Positions 1 through 5,618 of a stretch of DNA of 5,667 bases are shown one piece after another. Below the pieces are notes generated by a model, which was not told the origin of the DNA, ran no database searches, and saw nothing but the letters and a program-made list of their open reading frames with translations. Source of the stretch: Anaerolineaceae bacterium (GTDB lineage Bacteria > Chloroflexota > Anaerolineae > 4572-78); contig JANTHQ010000154.1 of NCBI GenBank assembly GCA_024762375.1, positions 1 to 5,667 of the forward strand, given 5' to 3'. Each line of letters starts with the position of its first letter. Within the stretch, counting starts at the first letter, position 1. The translations under genes were made by a program, and so were the position numbers.

Positions 1-285
1 GCCATTTACCGCTATTCCAACCACTGGATTACCAACACCGCGCGCGGCGGCCACGCCGAAAATTGCCCCGTTACCCCCGAAATTGACCGACTCTCGCGGG
101 CGGCGGCGAAAGCCGTCGGCGGAGGTGTGGTTGCCATTGACCTGCTCGAAACCGATGACGGGCGACTGCTGGTCAACGAAGTGAATTACACGATGGAATT
201 TCGAAACAGCATCGACACCACCGGTGTGGATATTCCATACCGCGTGGTTGATTATGTGCTCGATGTGGCGAAGAATCGCCAATAA
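1..285 (+). CDS. lysX: LysX, α-aminoadipate–LysW ligase (3' end only)
   Basis: This is the last 94 codons of an open frame that enters from the left edge and stops at TAA 283-285. LysX is a cytoplasmic ATP-grasp ligase that joins the amino group of 2-aminoadipate to the C-terminal glutamate of the carrier LysW, protecting it for the later steps of lysine synthesis. Seen here: the NTARGG motif at partial residues 12-17, the HAENCPVTPE stretch after it, Asp47 in VAIDLLE, and NEVN at 59-62 followed by TMEFRNS. In the ATP-grasp fold the Asp and the Glu/Asn of NEVN are the expected Mg-ATP ligands. The end TTGVDIPYRVVDYVLDVA is typical of the LysX/ArgX group. Full proteins run near 280-290 residues, so about two thirds is missing. 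ArgX (glutamate as substrate, arginine synthesis) is the main alternative; the nearby LysY and LysZ fit either, and the lysN-like gene leans towards lysine. Confidence 0.9.
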   Translation, partial: AIYRYSNHWITNTARGGHAENCPVTPEIDRLSRAAAKAVGGGVVAIDLLETDDGRLLVNEVNYTMEFRNSIDTTGVDIPYRVVDYVLDVAKNRQ

Positions 286-308
286 CCAACCATCAATTTA
301 GACGATAC

Positions 309-316
309 GGAAGGAG
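309..316 (+). promoter_or_regulatory. Ribosome binding site of the class I aminotransferase
   Basis: GGAAGGAG lies 7 bases before ATG 324. It is a strong Shine-Dalgarno match and fixes the start. The gap after lysX (286-323) is too short to show a convincing separate promoter, so co-transcription with lysX is likely. Confidence 0.85.
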
Positions 317-323
317 AATTCCA

Positions 324-1541
324 ATGAGTATCAGTCGACTTGCCAGCGCCATTACAGACTCACCCACACTGGCACTGAACGAAACGGCTCGCCGATTGCG
401 GGCAAAGGGTGAGCCGGTCATCCATTTGGGTGCCGGCGAACCGAAAAACAAGGCGCCCATCACCGCATTGCTGGGGTCTGCCGCAAAATTACGCGAAGGT
501 GACATAAAATACACGCCCATCGATGGCACACCTGCGCTGAAAAAAGCCATCATCCAGTACACCGAAGAAAATTATGGGCGCAGTGTTGCGCCCGAAAATG
601 TTGTTGTCTCTACCGGCGCGAAACAATCGCTGTACAACATCCTTTTCTCCATTATCAACCCGCAGGATGAAGTGGTGATTCTCGCGCCGTATTGGGTCAG
701 TTATCCGGAAATGATAAAAATGGTGTACGGTATACCGGTGGTTGTCACCCCCGAAGATGGGTCGTTTTTTCCCAAAATGGCCGAAATCGAAGATGCGGTC
801 AGTTCATACACCAAAGCCATTATATTAAATAATCCCAATAACCCTTCCGGTATTGTCTATTCCAACGAATTTGTTGCCGATCTGGTTGATTTTTGCGAGC
901 GCAATGGCATCTATTTGATTATGGATGACATTTACCACAAACTGGTTTTCGACGGGAATCGCCCCGCACCGGGATACGAATTCACCAAAAAAGATGTTGA
1001 AAACACACGAGTTATTGTTGTGAACGGTATTTCGAAATTATATGGTATGACCGGATACCGTATCGGCTGGACGGTAACGAACCGAAAACTCGCCGAAACC
1101 GTGACAAAAGTGCAGGGGCAAATTACCTCCAACCCCTCCACCATCTCTCAAGCCGCCGCCGAAAGCGCACTCACCGGGCGGCAAAACGTGGTCGAAAATT
1201 TGCGGCTCACCATCCAAAACAACCGCGATGTGCTTTTGCAAGAATTGCGCTCGTTTACCGATGTAAAAGTGACGCCGCCCGGCGGCACTTTCTACTGCTT
1301 GCCCGATTTTCGCGCTTACAATATGGGGTCGGTGGAACTGGCACAATTTTTACTGCAAAAAGCACTGGTGGTTGCCGTGCCGGGCGCATCATTTGGTATG
1401 GAAGGACACTTGCGCATCAGTTTTGCCGGTTCCGTGAAAGATGCCATCGAAGGCGTGGAACGGATGAAATGGGCGCTCGACCCGAATGCACCCAACGAAA
1501 TCTATATTGGTGACCGCAAATTAATCCGTGATTGGATGTAA
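324..1541 (+). CDS. Class I PLP-dependent aminotransferase (aspartate aminotransferase-like)
   Basis: A 405-residue fold-type I aminotransferase, most like the Iγ aspartate aminotransferases of bacteria. It should be cytoplasmic and move an amino group between an amino acid, probably aspartate or glutamate, and a 2-oxo acid. Visible motifs in order: LGAGEPKNKAP near 35-45, KYTPIDGTPALKKAI in the N-terminal arm region, NPNNPSG at 170-176 (Asn173 contacts PLP), MDDIY at 200-204 (Asp201 pairs with the PLP ring nitrogen, Tyr204 with its hydroxyl), the Schiff-base Lys238 in GISKLYGMTGYRIGW, and Arg364 in HLRISFAGS, which should hold the substrate α-carboxylate. After the last helix there is a conserved-looking tail, NEIYIGDRKLIRDWM. 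It sits 38 bases after lysX and 26 before pckA. The pairing with pckA suggests supply of oxaloacetate from aspartate. It could instead serve as an extra aminotransferase in lysine synthesis; the substrate cannot be read from sequence alone. Confidence 0.88.
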   Translation: MSISRLASAITDSPTLALNETARRLRAKGEPVIHLGAGEPKNKAPITALLGSAAKLREGDIKYTPIDGTPALKKAIIQYTEENYGRSVAPENVVVSTGAKQSLYNILFSIINPQDEVVILAPYWVSYPEMIKMVYGIPVVVTPEDGSFFPKMAEIEDAVSSYTKAIILNNPNNPSGIVYSNEFVADLVDFCERNGIYLIMDDIYHKLVFDGNRPAPGYEFTKKDVENTRVIVVNGISKLYGMTGYRIGWTVTNRKLAETVTKVQGQITSNPSTISQAAAESALTGRQNVVENLRLTIQNNRDVLLQELRSFTDVKVTPPGGTFYCLPDFRAYNMGSVELAQFLLQKALVVAVPGASFGMEGHLRISFAGSVKDAIEGVERMKWALDPNAPNEIYIGDRKLIRDWM

Positions 1542-1557
1542 CCCATAGCCGAGAGAT

Positions 1558-1561
1558 GGAG
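1558..1561 (+). promoter_or_regulatory. Ribosome binding site deciding the pckA start
   Basis: GGAG lies 6 bases before ATG 1568 and only 3 before ATG 1565. The spacing favours 1568. An in-frame TTG at 1532 and an ATG at 1556 would add residues (DVTHSRE, then MERM) that do not look like the family N-terminus, and they lack a well-placed Shine-Dalgarno. Confidence 0.7.
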
Positions 1562-1567
1562 AGAATG

Positions 1568-3214
1568 ATGAACAACAATCTTTTGAACATAAAAACACCC
1601 GCCGAGCCATTCGCGGCTGAATTTAAAAGTTATTACGGTCTGAAAAATCACGGTTTGACCAATTTGCGAAAAGTGTACTGGAACCTGCCCACCGAATCGC
1701 TGTATGAAGAAATTGTTTTTCGGGGCGAAGGGCAAATAACGCGGATGGGCCCCATCAGCGTGCGTTCCGGCAAGCATACTGCCCGCGCCGCGCAAGATAA
1801 ATTCATCGTGCGCGAACCATCTACCGAAGATAAAATTTGGTGGGGCGAGTACAATCGCCCCATCAGCCCCGACCAATTTCACGAAACATACAGCCGTATG
1901 CAGGGTTTTTTGCAGGGGCGCGACCTGTTTGTCCAAGACTGTTACGCCGGCGCCGACCCCGATTATCGTTTTCCGGTGCGCATTATCACCGAAAATGCGT
2001 GGCACAGCTTGTTTGCCCGCAATATGTTCATTCTGCCGGAAACGAAAGAGGAGTATCGCCAGCACGTGCCGGAATTTACGGTGGTGTGTGTGCCATCGTT
2101 CAAAGCGTACCGCCCCATTGACGGCACAAATTCCAGCACGTTCATCACCATCAATTTCGAACAGAAATTGGCAATCATTGCTGATAGCGGTTATGGCGGC
2201 GAAATCAAAAAATCCATTTTCACCGTGATGAACTTTTTGCTACCGCAAGAGGGTGTGATGACCATGCACTGCTCGGCGAATCAGGGCGATGCTGGCGATG
2301 TCGGTTTGTTTTTCGGGTTGTCCGGCACGGGGAAAACGACCCTTTCTGCCGACCCCAGTCGAGATTTGATTGGCGATGATGAGCACGGTTGGAGTGACGG
2401 CGGGGTTTTCAATTTTGAGGGCGGCTGTTACGCCAAAGTCATTCAACTTTCGCCCACCGCCGAACCGGAAATTCACGCGACCACCCACACCTTCGGCACA
2501 ATTTTGGAAAATGTGGTACACGACCCCGCCACCCGTCTTATTGATTTGGACGATGACGAAATCACCGAAAACACGCGCGCATCGTACCCGCTGGAATATA
2601 TCAGCAACGCCATTCCGGAAAAACGGGGCGGGCATCCGAAAAATATTATCTTTTTGACCGCCGATGCTCAGGGCGTGATGCCGCCCATTGCCCGTCTCTC
2701 GCTGGAACAGGCGATGTATCATTTCATTTCAGGATACACCTCCAAAGTTGGCGGCACTGAAGTCGGCTTGGGTGACGAACCGGAAATCACTTTCAGCGCT
2801 TGCTTCGGCGCGCCTTTTATGGTACACCACCCTATGTATTATGCCGACCTGCTGGCGCGGAAAATTAAGCGTTATGGGGTCAACACTTGGCTGTTGAACA
2901 CCGGCTGGGTGGGCGGTGCATACGGCGTTGGGAAGCGAATCAGCATCAAACACACCCGCGCGCTGCTGAATGCCGTGCTCAATGGCGATTTGCTCGACGT
3001 GGAATATTATGAGGACCCCGTATTTGGGTTCCAAGTGCCAAAAACGTGCCCCGGTGTGCCGGAAGGCGTGCTCTATCCGGCAAAATCGTGGGCAAGCGAA
3101 GCAGAGTACCATCGAAAGTACGCGCAGCTCGCCGCGCGGTTTATCGACAATTTCAAAAAATTCGCACCCGATTGCCCTCCGGAGGTCTTGACCGGTGGCC
3201 CGCGGATAGAATAG
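1568..3214 (+). CDS. pckA: Phosphoenolpyruvate carboxykinase (ATP)
   Basis: PckA converts oxaloacetate and ATP to phosphoenolpyruvate, CO2 and ADP in the cytoplasm, the entry step of gluconeogenesis. It can run in reverse to fix CO2 in some fermenters. The 548 residues match the usual ATP-type length (E. coli 540). Seen in order: NLPTESLYEEIVFRGEG, Arg73 in SGKHTARAAQDKF (oxaloacetate-binding Arg in the family), YAGADPDYRFPVR, Tyr209 and Lys214/Lys215 in GYGGEIKK, His234 in MHCSAN (Mn ligand), the P-loop GLSGTGKTT at 250-258, kinase-2 GDDEHGW at 269-275, ENTRASYPLEYI, the glycine-rich GYTSKVGGTEVG, and NTGWVGGAYGVGKRISIKHTRA near the adenine site. All key residues are present, so it should be active. 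The start is set by GGAG at 1558. It follows the aminotransferase by 26 bases and is closed by a strong terminator. Its place inside a lysine cluster is unusual. GTP-type enzymes are unrelated in these motifs. Confidence 0.97.
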   Translation: MNNNLLNIKTPAEPFAAEFKSYYGLKNHGLTNLRKVYWNLPTESLYEEIVFRGEGQITRMGPISVRSGKHTARAAQDKFIVREPSTEDKIWWGEYNRPISPDQFHETYSRMQGFLQGRDLFVQDCYAGADPDYRFPVRIITENAWHSLFARNMFILPETKEEYRQHVPEFTVVCVPSFKAYRPIDGTNSSTFITINFEQKLAIIADSGYGGEIKKSIFTVMNFLLPQEGVMTMHCSANQGDAGDVGLFFGLSGTGKTTLSADPSRDLIGDDEHGWSDGGVFNFEGGCYAKVIQLSPTAEPEIHATTHTFGTILENVVHDPATRLIDLDDDEITENTRASYPLEYISNAIPEKRGGHPKNIIFLTADAQGVMPPIARLSLEQAMYHFISGYTSKVGGTEVGLGDEPEITFSACFGAPFMVHHPMYYADLLARKIKRYGVNTWLLNTGWVGGAYGVGKRISIKHTRALLNAVLNGDLLDVEYYEDPVFGFQVPKTCPGVPEGVLYPAKSWASEAEYHRKYAQLAARFIDNFKKFAPDCPPEVLTGGPRIE

Positions 3215-3221
3215 TGTTTTG

Positions 3222-3258
3222 CGAGCGCAGGGGGTAGCTGCCTCTGCGCTCGTTTTTT
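3222..3258 (+). terminator. Rho-independent terminator after pckA
   Basis: CGAGCGCAG (3222-3230) pairs perfectly with CTGCGCTCG (3244-3252). The stem extends inward by a G·U and two G-C pairs to give a loop of about 7 bases, and six T residues follow at 3253-3258. It begins 7 bases after the pckA stop. The T-run is only on the + side, so it acts on pckA transcripts. It divides the window into two transcription units, or attenuates read-through into lysN. Confidence 0.93.
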
Positions 3259-3266
3259 CAACCCAT

Positions 3267-3276
3267 ACTTGAAACT
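3267..3276 (+). repeat. Single ACTTGAAACT repeat copy upstream of lysN
   Basis: ACTTGAAACT here is identical to the two copies before lysZ (5595-5604 and 5609-5618). It lies between the pckA terminator and the lysN ribosome binding site. It is the shortest member of the heptad family described at 4387 and 5595; one 10-base match alone would be weak evidence. Confidence 0.55.
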
Positions 3277-3280
3277 GCCA

Positions 3281-3286
3281 AAGGAG
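3281..3286 (+). promoter_or_regulatory. Ribosome binding site deciding the lysN GTG start
   Basis: AAGGAG lies 6 bases before GTG 3293, ideal spacing. The in-frame TTG at 3269 lies upstream of this site and would put it inside the gene, so GTG 3293 is preferred. The ATG at 3291 is in another frame and reaches a stop after six codons. Confidence 0.8.
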
Positions 3287-3292
3287 TTTGAT

Positions 3293-4381
3293 GTGTCTCG
3301 TGAGTTACTAAATTTTACACGCGGTGTCCCAGCCGCCGAATCTTTTCCAATAGCGGAATTTAGCCGTGCCGCACAAAAAGCTGTGAAAGAATATGGCACA
3401 ACGATTTTGCAGTATGGCAAATCTTTCGGATTTGCGCCGTTGGTGGCGTGGATTGCTGACTGGATGGGCGTTGAGACCGACCACGTGCTCACCGGAAATG
3501 GTTCTCTGAACCTCATCGAATTTCTGGGCTACCATTTCATCGAACCGGGGGACACCGTTTTTGTGGAAGTGCCCACCTATGACCGCACCATAACCCTGCT
3601 GCACCGTCATCAGGCCAACATCGTCGGCATTCCGTTGAAAGCAGATGGCGCAGATTTGGATGCACTGGAACGTGAACTGGCAAAAAATACGCCGAAATTT
3701 TTCTATACCATCCCCGATTTTCAAAATCCTTCCGGCGCAACCTATTCGCTCGAAAAGCGGCAACGGCTGGTCGAACTGGCGGAAACATACGGCTTCTGGC
3801 TGTTGGAAGATGCGCCGTACCGCCCGCTCCGCTATCGCGGCGAGGCGCAACCATCGTTGTTTGAACTGAATCCGAACCGTGTGCTGCATATGCTTTCGTT
3901 CAGCAAACTGATTGGCCCCGGACCCCGCGTCGGGTTTGTGGTGGGCAATGCCGATGTCATCCGCGCGGTGGCGAAAATTGCCGAGGATACCTACATTGCG
4001 CCGTCGCTGCTTTCGCAAGGAATTGTGTTTGAATATCTGAATGCCGGGCATTTGCCCGCGCAGATTGAGAAACTGAAAGCGCTGTATGCCCCGCGCCTCG
4101 ACGCGACGCTCGCCGCGCTGGACAAACATCTGCCCGATGCGCAATACACCCGTCCCGACGGCGGCTTTTTCCTGTCCGTCACCTTGCCGGAAGGCATTAC
4201 CACCGAAGCGTTGCGCCCTGTCGCCCGCGAACAATTTGCGCTCAATCTTGCCAGCGGGCAGGCATTCTTCCCCAATGGCGGTGGCGAGCGTTTCCTGCGC
4301 CTGCCGTACTGCGCGATGACGCCCGACCAATTGGATGATGGCGTCGCACGGCTGGCGGAGGCGGTAGTGGCGCTGCGCTAG
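3293..4381 (+). CDS. lysN: LysN-like PLP aminotransferase (probable 2-aminoadipate aminotransferase)
   Basis: A 362-residue fold-type I aminotransferase of the LysN/KAT-II/MocR-related group, without the DNA-binding domain that MocR regulators carry. LysN transfers an amino group, usually from glutamate, to 2-oxoadipate to give 2-aminoadipate, the substrate of LysX. Seen: NFTRGVPAAESFP near the N-terminus, TGNGSLNLIEFL, EVPTYDRT, DFQNPSG with Asn145 for PLP, LEDAPYRPLRY with Asp173 and Tyr176, the Schiff-base Lys205 in LSFSKLIGPGPRVGF, YTRPDGGFF, GQAFFPNGGGERFLRLPY with Arg336 expected to bind the α-carboxylate. The start is GTG 3293, chosen from the AAGGAG at 3281. It follows the pckA terminator closely and precedes lysY by 93 bases. 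The lysine role rests on family plus neighbours; the N-terminal segment reads TRGVP, where LysN-type proteins usually have a glycine pair, so a different oxo-acid substrate is possible. Confidence 0.78.
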   Translation: MSRELLNFTRGVPAAESFPIAEFSRAAQKAVKEYGTTILQYGKSFGFAPLVAWIADWMGVETDHVLTGNGSLNLIEFLGYHFIEPGDTVFVEVPTYDRTITLLHRHQANIVGIPLKADGADLDALERELAKNTPKFFYTIPDFQNPSGATYSLEKRQRLVELAETYGFWLLEDAPYRPLRYRGEAQPSLFELNPNRVLHMLSFSKLIGPGPRVGFVVGNADVIRAVAKIAEDTYIAPSLLSQGIVFEYLNAGHLPAQIEKLKALYAPRLDATLAALDKHLPDAQYTRPDGGFFLSVTLPEGITTEALRPVAREQFALNLASGQAFFPNGGGERFLRLPYCAMTPDQLDDGVARLAEAVVALR

Positions 4382-4386
4382 CCGCC

Positions 4387-4421
4387 GTTTCAGGTTTCGG
4401 GTTCAAAGTTTCACGTTTCTG
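4387..4421 (+). repeat. Five-unit heptad repeat array between lysN and lysY
   Basis: Five consecutive 7-base units: GTTTCAG, GTTTCGG, GTTCAAA, GTTTCAC, GTTTCTG. The array starts 5 bases after the lysN stop. Units share GTT at the start and mostly TC in the middle. The reverse complement of 4401-4413 matches 5598-5610 at 12 of 13 bases, and the first two units are nearly the reverse complement of the array inside the lysY start region (4501-4515). Confidence 0.8.
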
Positions 4422-4466
4422 TGCCCGAGACCTGTTTTATGGTTTGAAAATGCTTCAAATGGAAAC

Positions 4467-4472
4467 AGAGGA
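4467..4472 (+). promoter_or_regulatory. Probable, closely spaced ribosome binding site of lysY
   Basis: AGAGGA contains a GAGG core (4468-4471) only 3 bases before ATG 4475, shorter than the usual 5-9. No better in-frame start exists: the next codons up to the conserved Rossmann segment include no ATG, GTG or TTG. So ATG 4475 is accepted despite the spacing. Confidence 0.5.
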
Positions 4473-4474
4473 TA

Positions 4475-5539
4475 ATGAACAATCAACCTGAAACAAAAAA
4501 CCTGAAACCTGAAACCCGTGTAAGTATCATCGGCGGGGCGGGGTATGTCGGCGGCGAGTTGCTGCGACTGCTGCTGTTCCACCCGAATGTGACCGTCCGG
4601 CAGGTAACATCCGCCAGCCAGACCGGGCGATTTGTGCACGTGGTGCATCCCAACCTGCGCGGGCAAACCATGCTCAAATTCAGCCATCCCGATTCGGTTG
4701 AGCCGTGCGATGTGCTGTTCATCGCCCAGCCACACGGCGTCACCGGCGTGGCTATCGAAAAATACGCCACGCTGGCGGACAAAATCATCGATACCTCCGC
4801 CGATTTTCGTTTGCGCGACGCGGCGGCATACGCGCAATGGTACGGCGCGCCGCACCCCAATCCCCAATGGCTGGAAAAATTTGTGTACGGCCTGCCGGAG
4901 CGCCACCGCGCGGAATTGCAGTCTGCGCGGTATGTGTCCGGGGTGGGGTGCAATGCCACCGTGACGAATCTGGGGATTGCGCCGCTGGCGGACGCGGGGC
5001 TGCTCGAAACGGTGGTCACGGAAGTGAAAGTCGGCTCATCGGAGGCTGGCGGCCGCCCGAATGAAAGTTCGCACCACCCGGAGCGAAGCGGCTCGGTGCG
5101 TTCGTTCAAACCGACTGGACACCGCCATCAGGCGGAAATTCGGCAGGAATTGGGCGCGGGTTTCGACCTGCATTTCTCGGTCACCGCTATCGAAATGGTG
5201 CGCGGCGCGCTGGCAACCAGCCATTGTTTTCTGAAAGAATCGCTGCCGGAAAAAGAATTGTGGAAACTGTATCGTGCGGCATACCGCGATGAGCCGTTCA
5301 TCCGGCTGGTGAAAAGTCGGGTGGGCATTCACCGCTATCCCGACCCAAAATTGCTGGCGGGCACAAACTTTTGCGACATCGGTTTTGCGGTGGACGAAGG
5401 CACGAATCGGGTGGTGGTCATCTCCGCCATCGACAATCTGATGAAAGGCGCGGCGGGGTCGGCGGTGCAGGCGATGAACCTGATGTGCGGCTTCGATGAA
5501 CGTGCCGGACTCGGTTTTCCGGGCTTGCATCCGGGGTGA
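4475..5539 (+). CDS. lysY: LysY, LysW-aminoadipate 6-phosphate reductase
   Basis: LysY is an ArgC-family NADPH enzyme that reduces LysW-bound 2-aminoadipate 6-phosphate to the semialdehyde. The 354 residues contain a Rossmann nucleotide-binding loop, SIIGGAGYVGGELLRLL (Gly20-Gly27), the catalytic Cys159 in GVGCNAT, VKVGSSEAGGRPNESSHHPER, and GHRH at 215-218 with the active-site His. GCNAT and SHHPER point to the LysY branch; ordinary ArgC usually has a GCYPT-type motif. The first 14 residues (MNNQPETKNLKPET) lie ahead of the conserved core and are encoded largely by a heptad repeat array, an odd extension. The start at ATG 4475 has a closely spaced AGAGGA. The gene is 93 bases after lysN and 79 before lysZ, its functional partner, whose acyl-phosphate product it uses. 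A dual role in arginine synthesis is possible for this family. It is clearly richer in GC than the genes at the left. Confidence 0.92.
   Translation: MNNQPETKNLKPETRVSIIGGAGYVGGELLRLLLFHPNVTVRQVTSASQTGRFVHVVHPNLRGQTMLKFSHPDSVEPCDVLFIAQPHGVTGVAIEKYATLADKIIDTSADFRLRDAAAYAQWYGAPHPNPQWLEKFVYGLPERHRAELQSARYVSGVGCNATVTNLGIAPLADAGLLETVVTEVKVGSSEAGGRPNESSHHPERSGSVRSFKPTGHRHQAEIRQELGAGFDLHFSVTAIEMVRGALATSHCFLKESLPEKELWKLYRAAYRDEPFIRLVKSRVGIHRYPDPKLLAGTNFCDIGFAVDEGTNRVVVISAIDNLMKGAAGSAVQAMNLMCGFDERAGLGFPGLHPG
4487..4515 (+). repeat. CCTGAAA heptad array inside the 5' end of lysY
   Basis: Units start at 4487 (CCTGAAA), 4494 (degenerate CAAAAAA), 4501 (CCTGAAA) and 4508 (CCTGAAA), then C. It encodes the PETKNLKPET part of the LysY N-terminus. 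It is the inverted counterpart of the array at 4387-4401. Seven is not a multiple of three, so a change by one unit would shift the reading frame. Confidence 0.8.
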
Positions 5540-5555
5540 TGTGTGAAAATACGTA

Positions 5556-5590
5556 ACCCCCTCCCGTCACCGCAGGTGACGGGAGGGGGT
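5556..5590. repeat. Perfect 35-base palindrome (16-bp stem, 3-base loop) between lysY and lysZ
   Basis: ACCCCCTCCCGTCACC (5556-5571) and GGTGACGGGAGGGGGT (5575-5590) are exact reverse complements around the loop GCA. It lies 16 bases after the lysY stop. Neither strand has a T-run after the stem, so it is not a standard intrinsic terminator. It resembles a dispersed REP-like extragenic palindrome, or it could act as an RNA structure that protects the lysY 3' end or limits read-through. Whether it is repeated elsewhere in the genome cannot be seen here. Confidence 0.88.
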
Positions 5591-5594
5591 CAAA

Positions 5595-5618
5595 ACTTGA
5601 AACTTTGGACTTGAAACT
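5595..5618 (+). repeat. ACTTGAA heptad array forming the lysZ leader
   Basis: Units ACTTGAA (5595), ACTTTGG (5602), ACTTGAA (5609) and a partial ACT (5616) end exactly at the lysZ ATG. ACTTGAAACT occurs twice here and once at 3267. The array begins 4 bases after the palindrome. Confidence 0.75.

Noticed and set aside
3176..3185. CCTCCGGAGG palindrome
   Set aside because: It lies inside pckA codons near the end, is only 10 bases, and is explained by coding sequence.
3188..3217. Possible promoter TTGACC with TAGAAT or TAGTGT at the pckA end
   Set aside because: The good -10 (TAGAAT) is only 13 bases from the -35. The 18-base alternative matches only 3 of 6 positions. It would also start transcription just before a terminator.
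3269..3292. TTG start for lysN giving eight more residues
   Set aside because: The best Shine-Dalgarno (AAGGAG, 3281-3286) would fall inside the coding region, and the extra residues come from the repeat copy. GTG 3293 is better.
3291..3311. Six-codon ATG frame overlapping the lysN start
   Set aside because: It has tight spacing (4 bases) to the ribosome binding site and encodes only MCLVSY. Nothing supports a leader peptide.
3308..4330. Long antisense open frame (340 codons) across lysN
   Set aside because: It lies wholly opposite a gene with complete family motifs, its translation shows no recognisable domain, and no ribosome binding site or separate transcript signal is visible. It is a codon-bias shadow. 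The antisense frames at 1502-2065 and 4483-5109 are rejected for the same reason.
4444..4476. TTGAAA and GATAAT as a lysY promoter
   Set aside because: The spacing is 21 bases and the -10 overlaps the start codon, so it cannot drive lysY.
4450..4491. Short out-of-frame frame (MLQMETEDNEQST) overlapping the lysY start
   Set aside because: It has no ribosome binding site of its own and no lysine-rich or regulatory pattern. Chance is the simplest reading.
4387..4515. CRISPR-like repeats
   Set aside because: The units are 7 bases, contiguous and degenerate, with no spacers of 30-40 bases and no cas genes nearby.
5071..5099. Imperfect hairpin GCACC…GAGC…GCTC…GGTGC in lysY
   Set aside because: It coincides with the conserved SSHHPERSGSVR protein motif, so protein constraint explains it.
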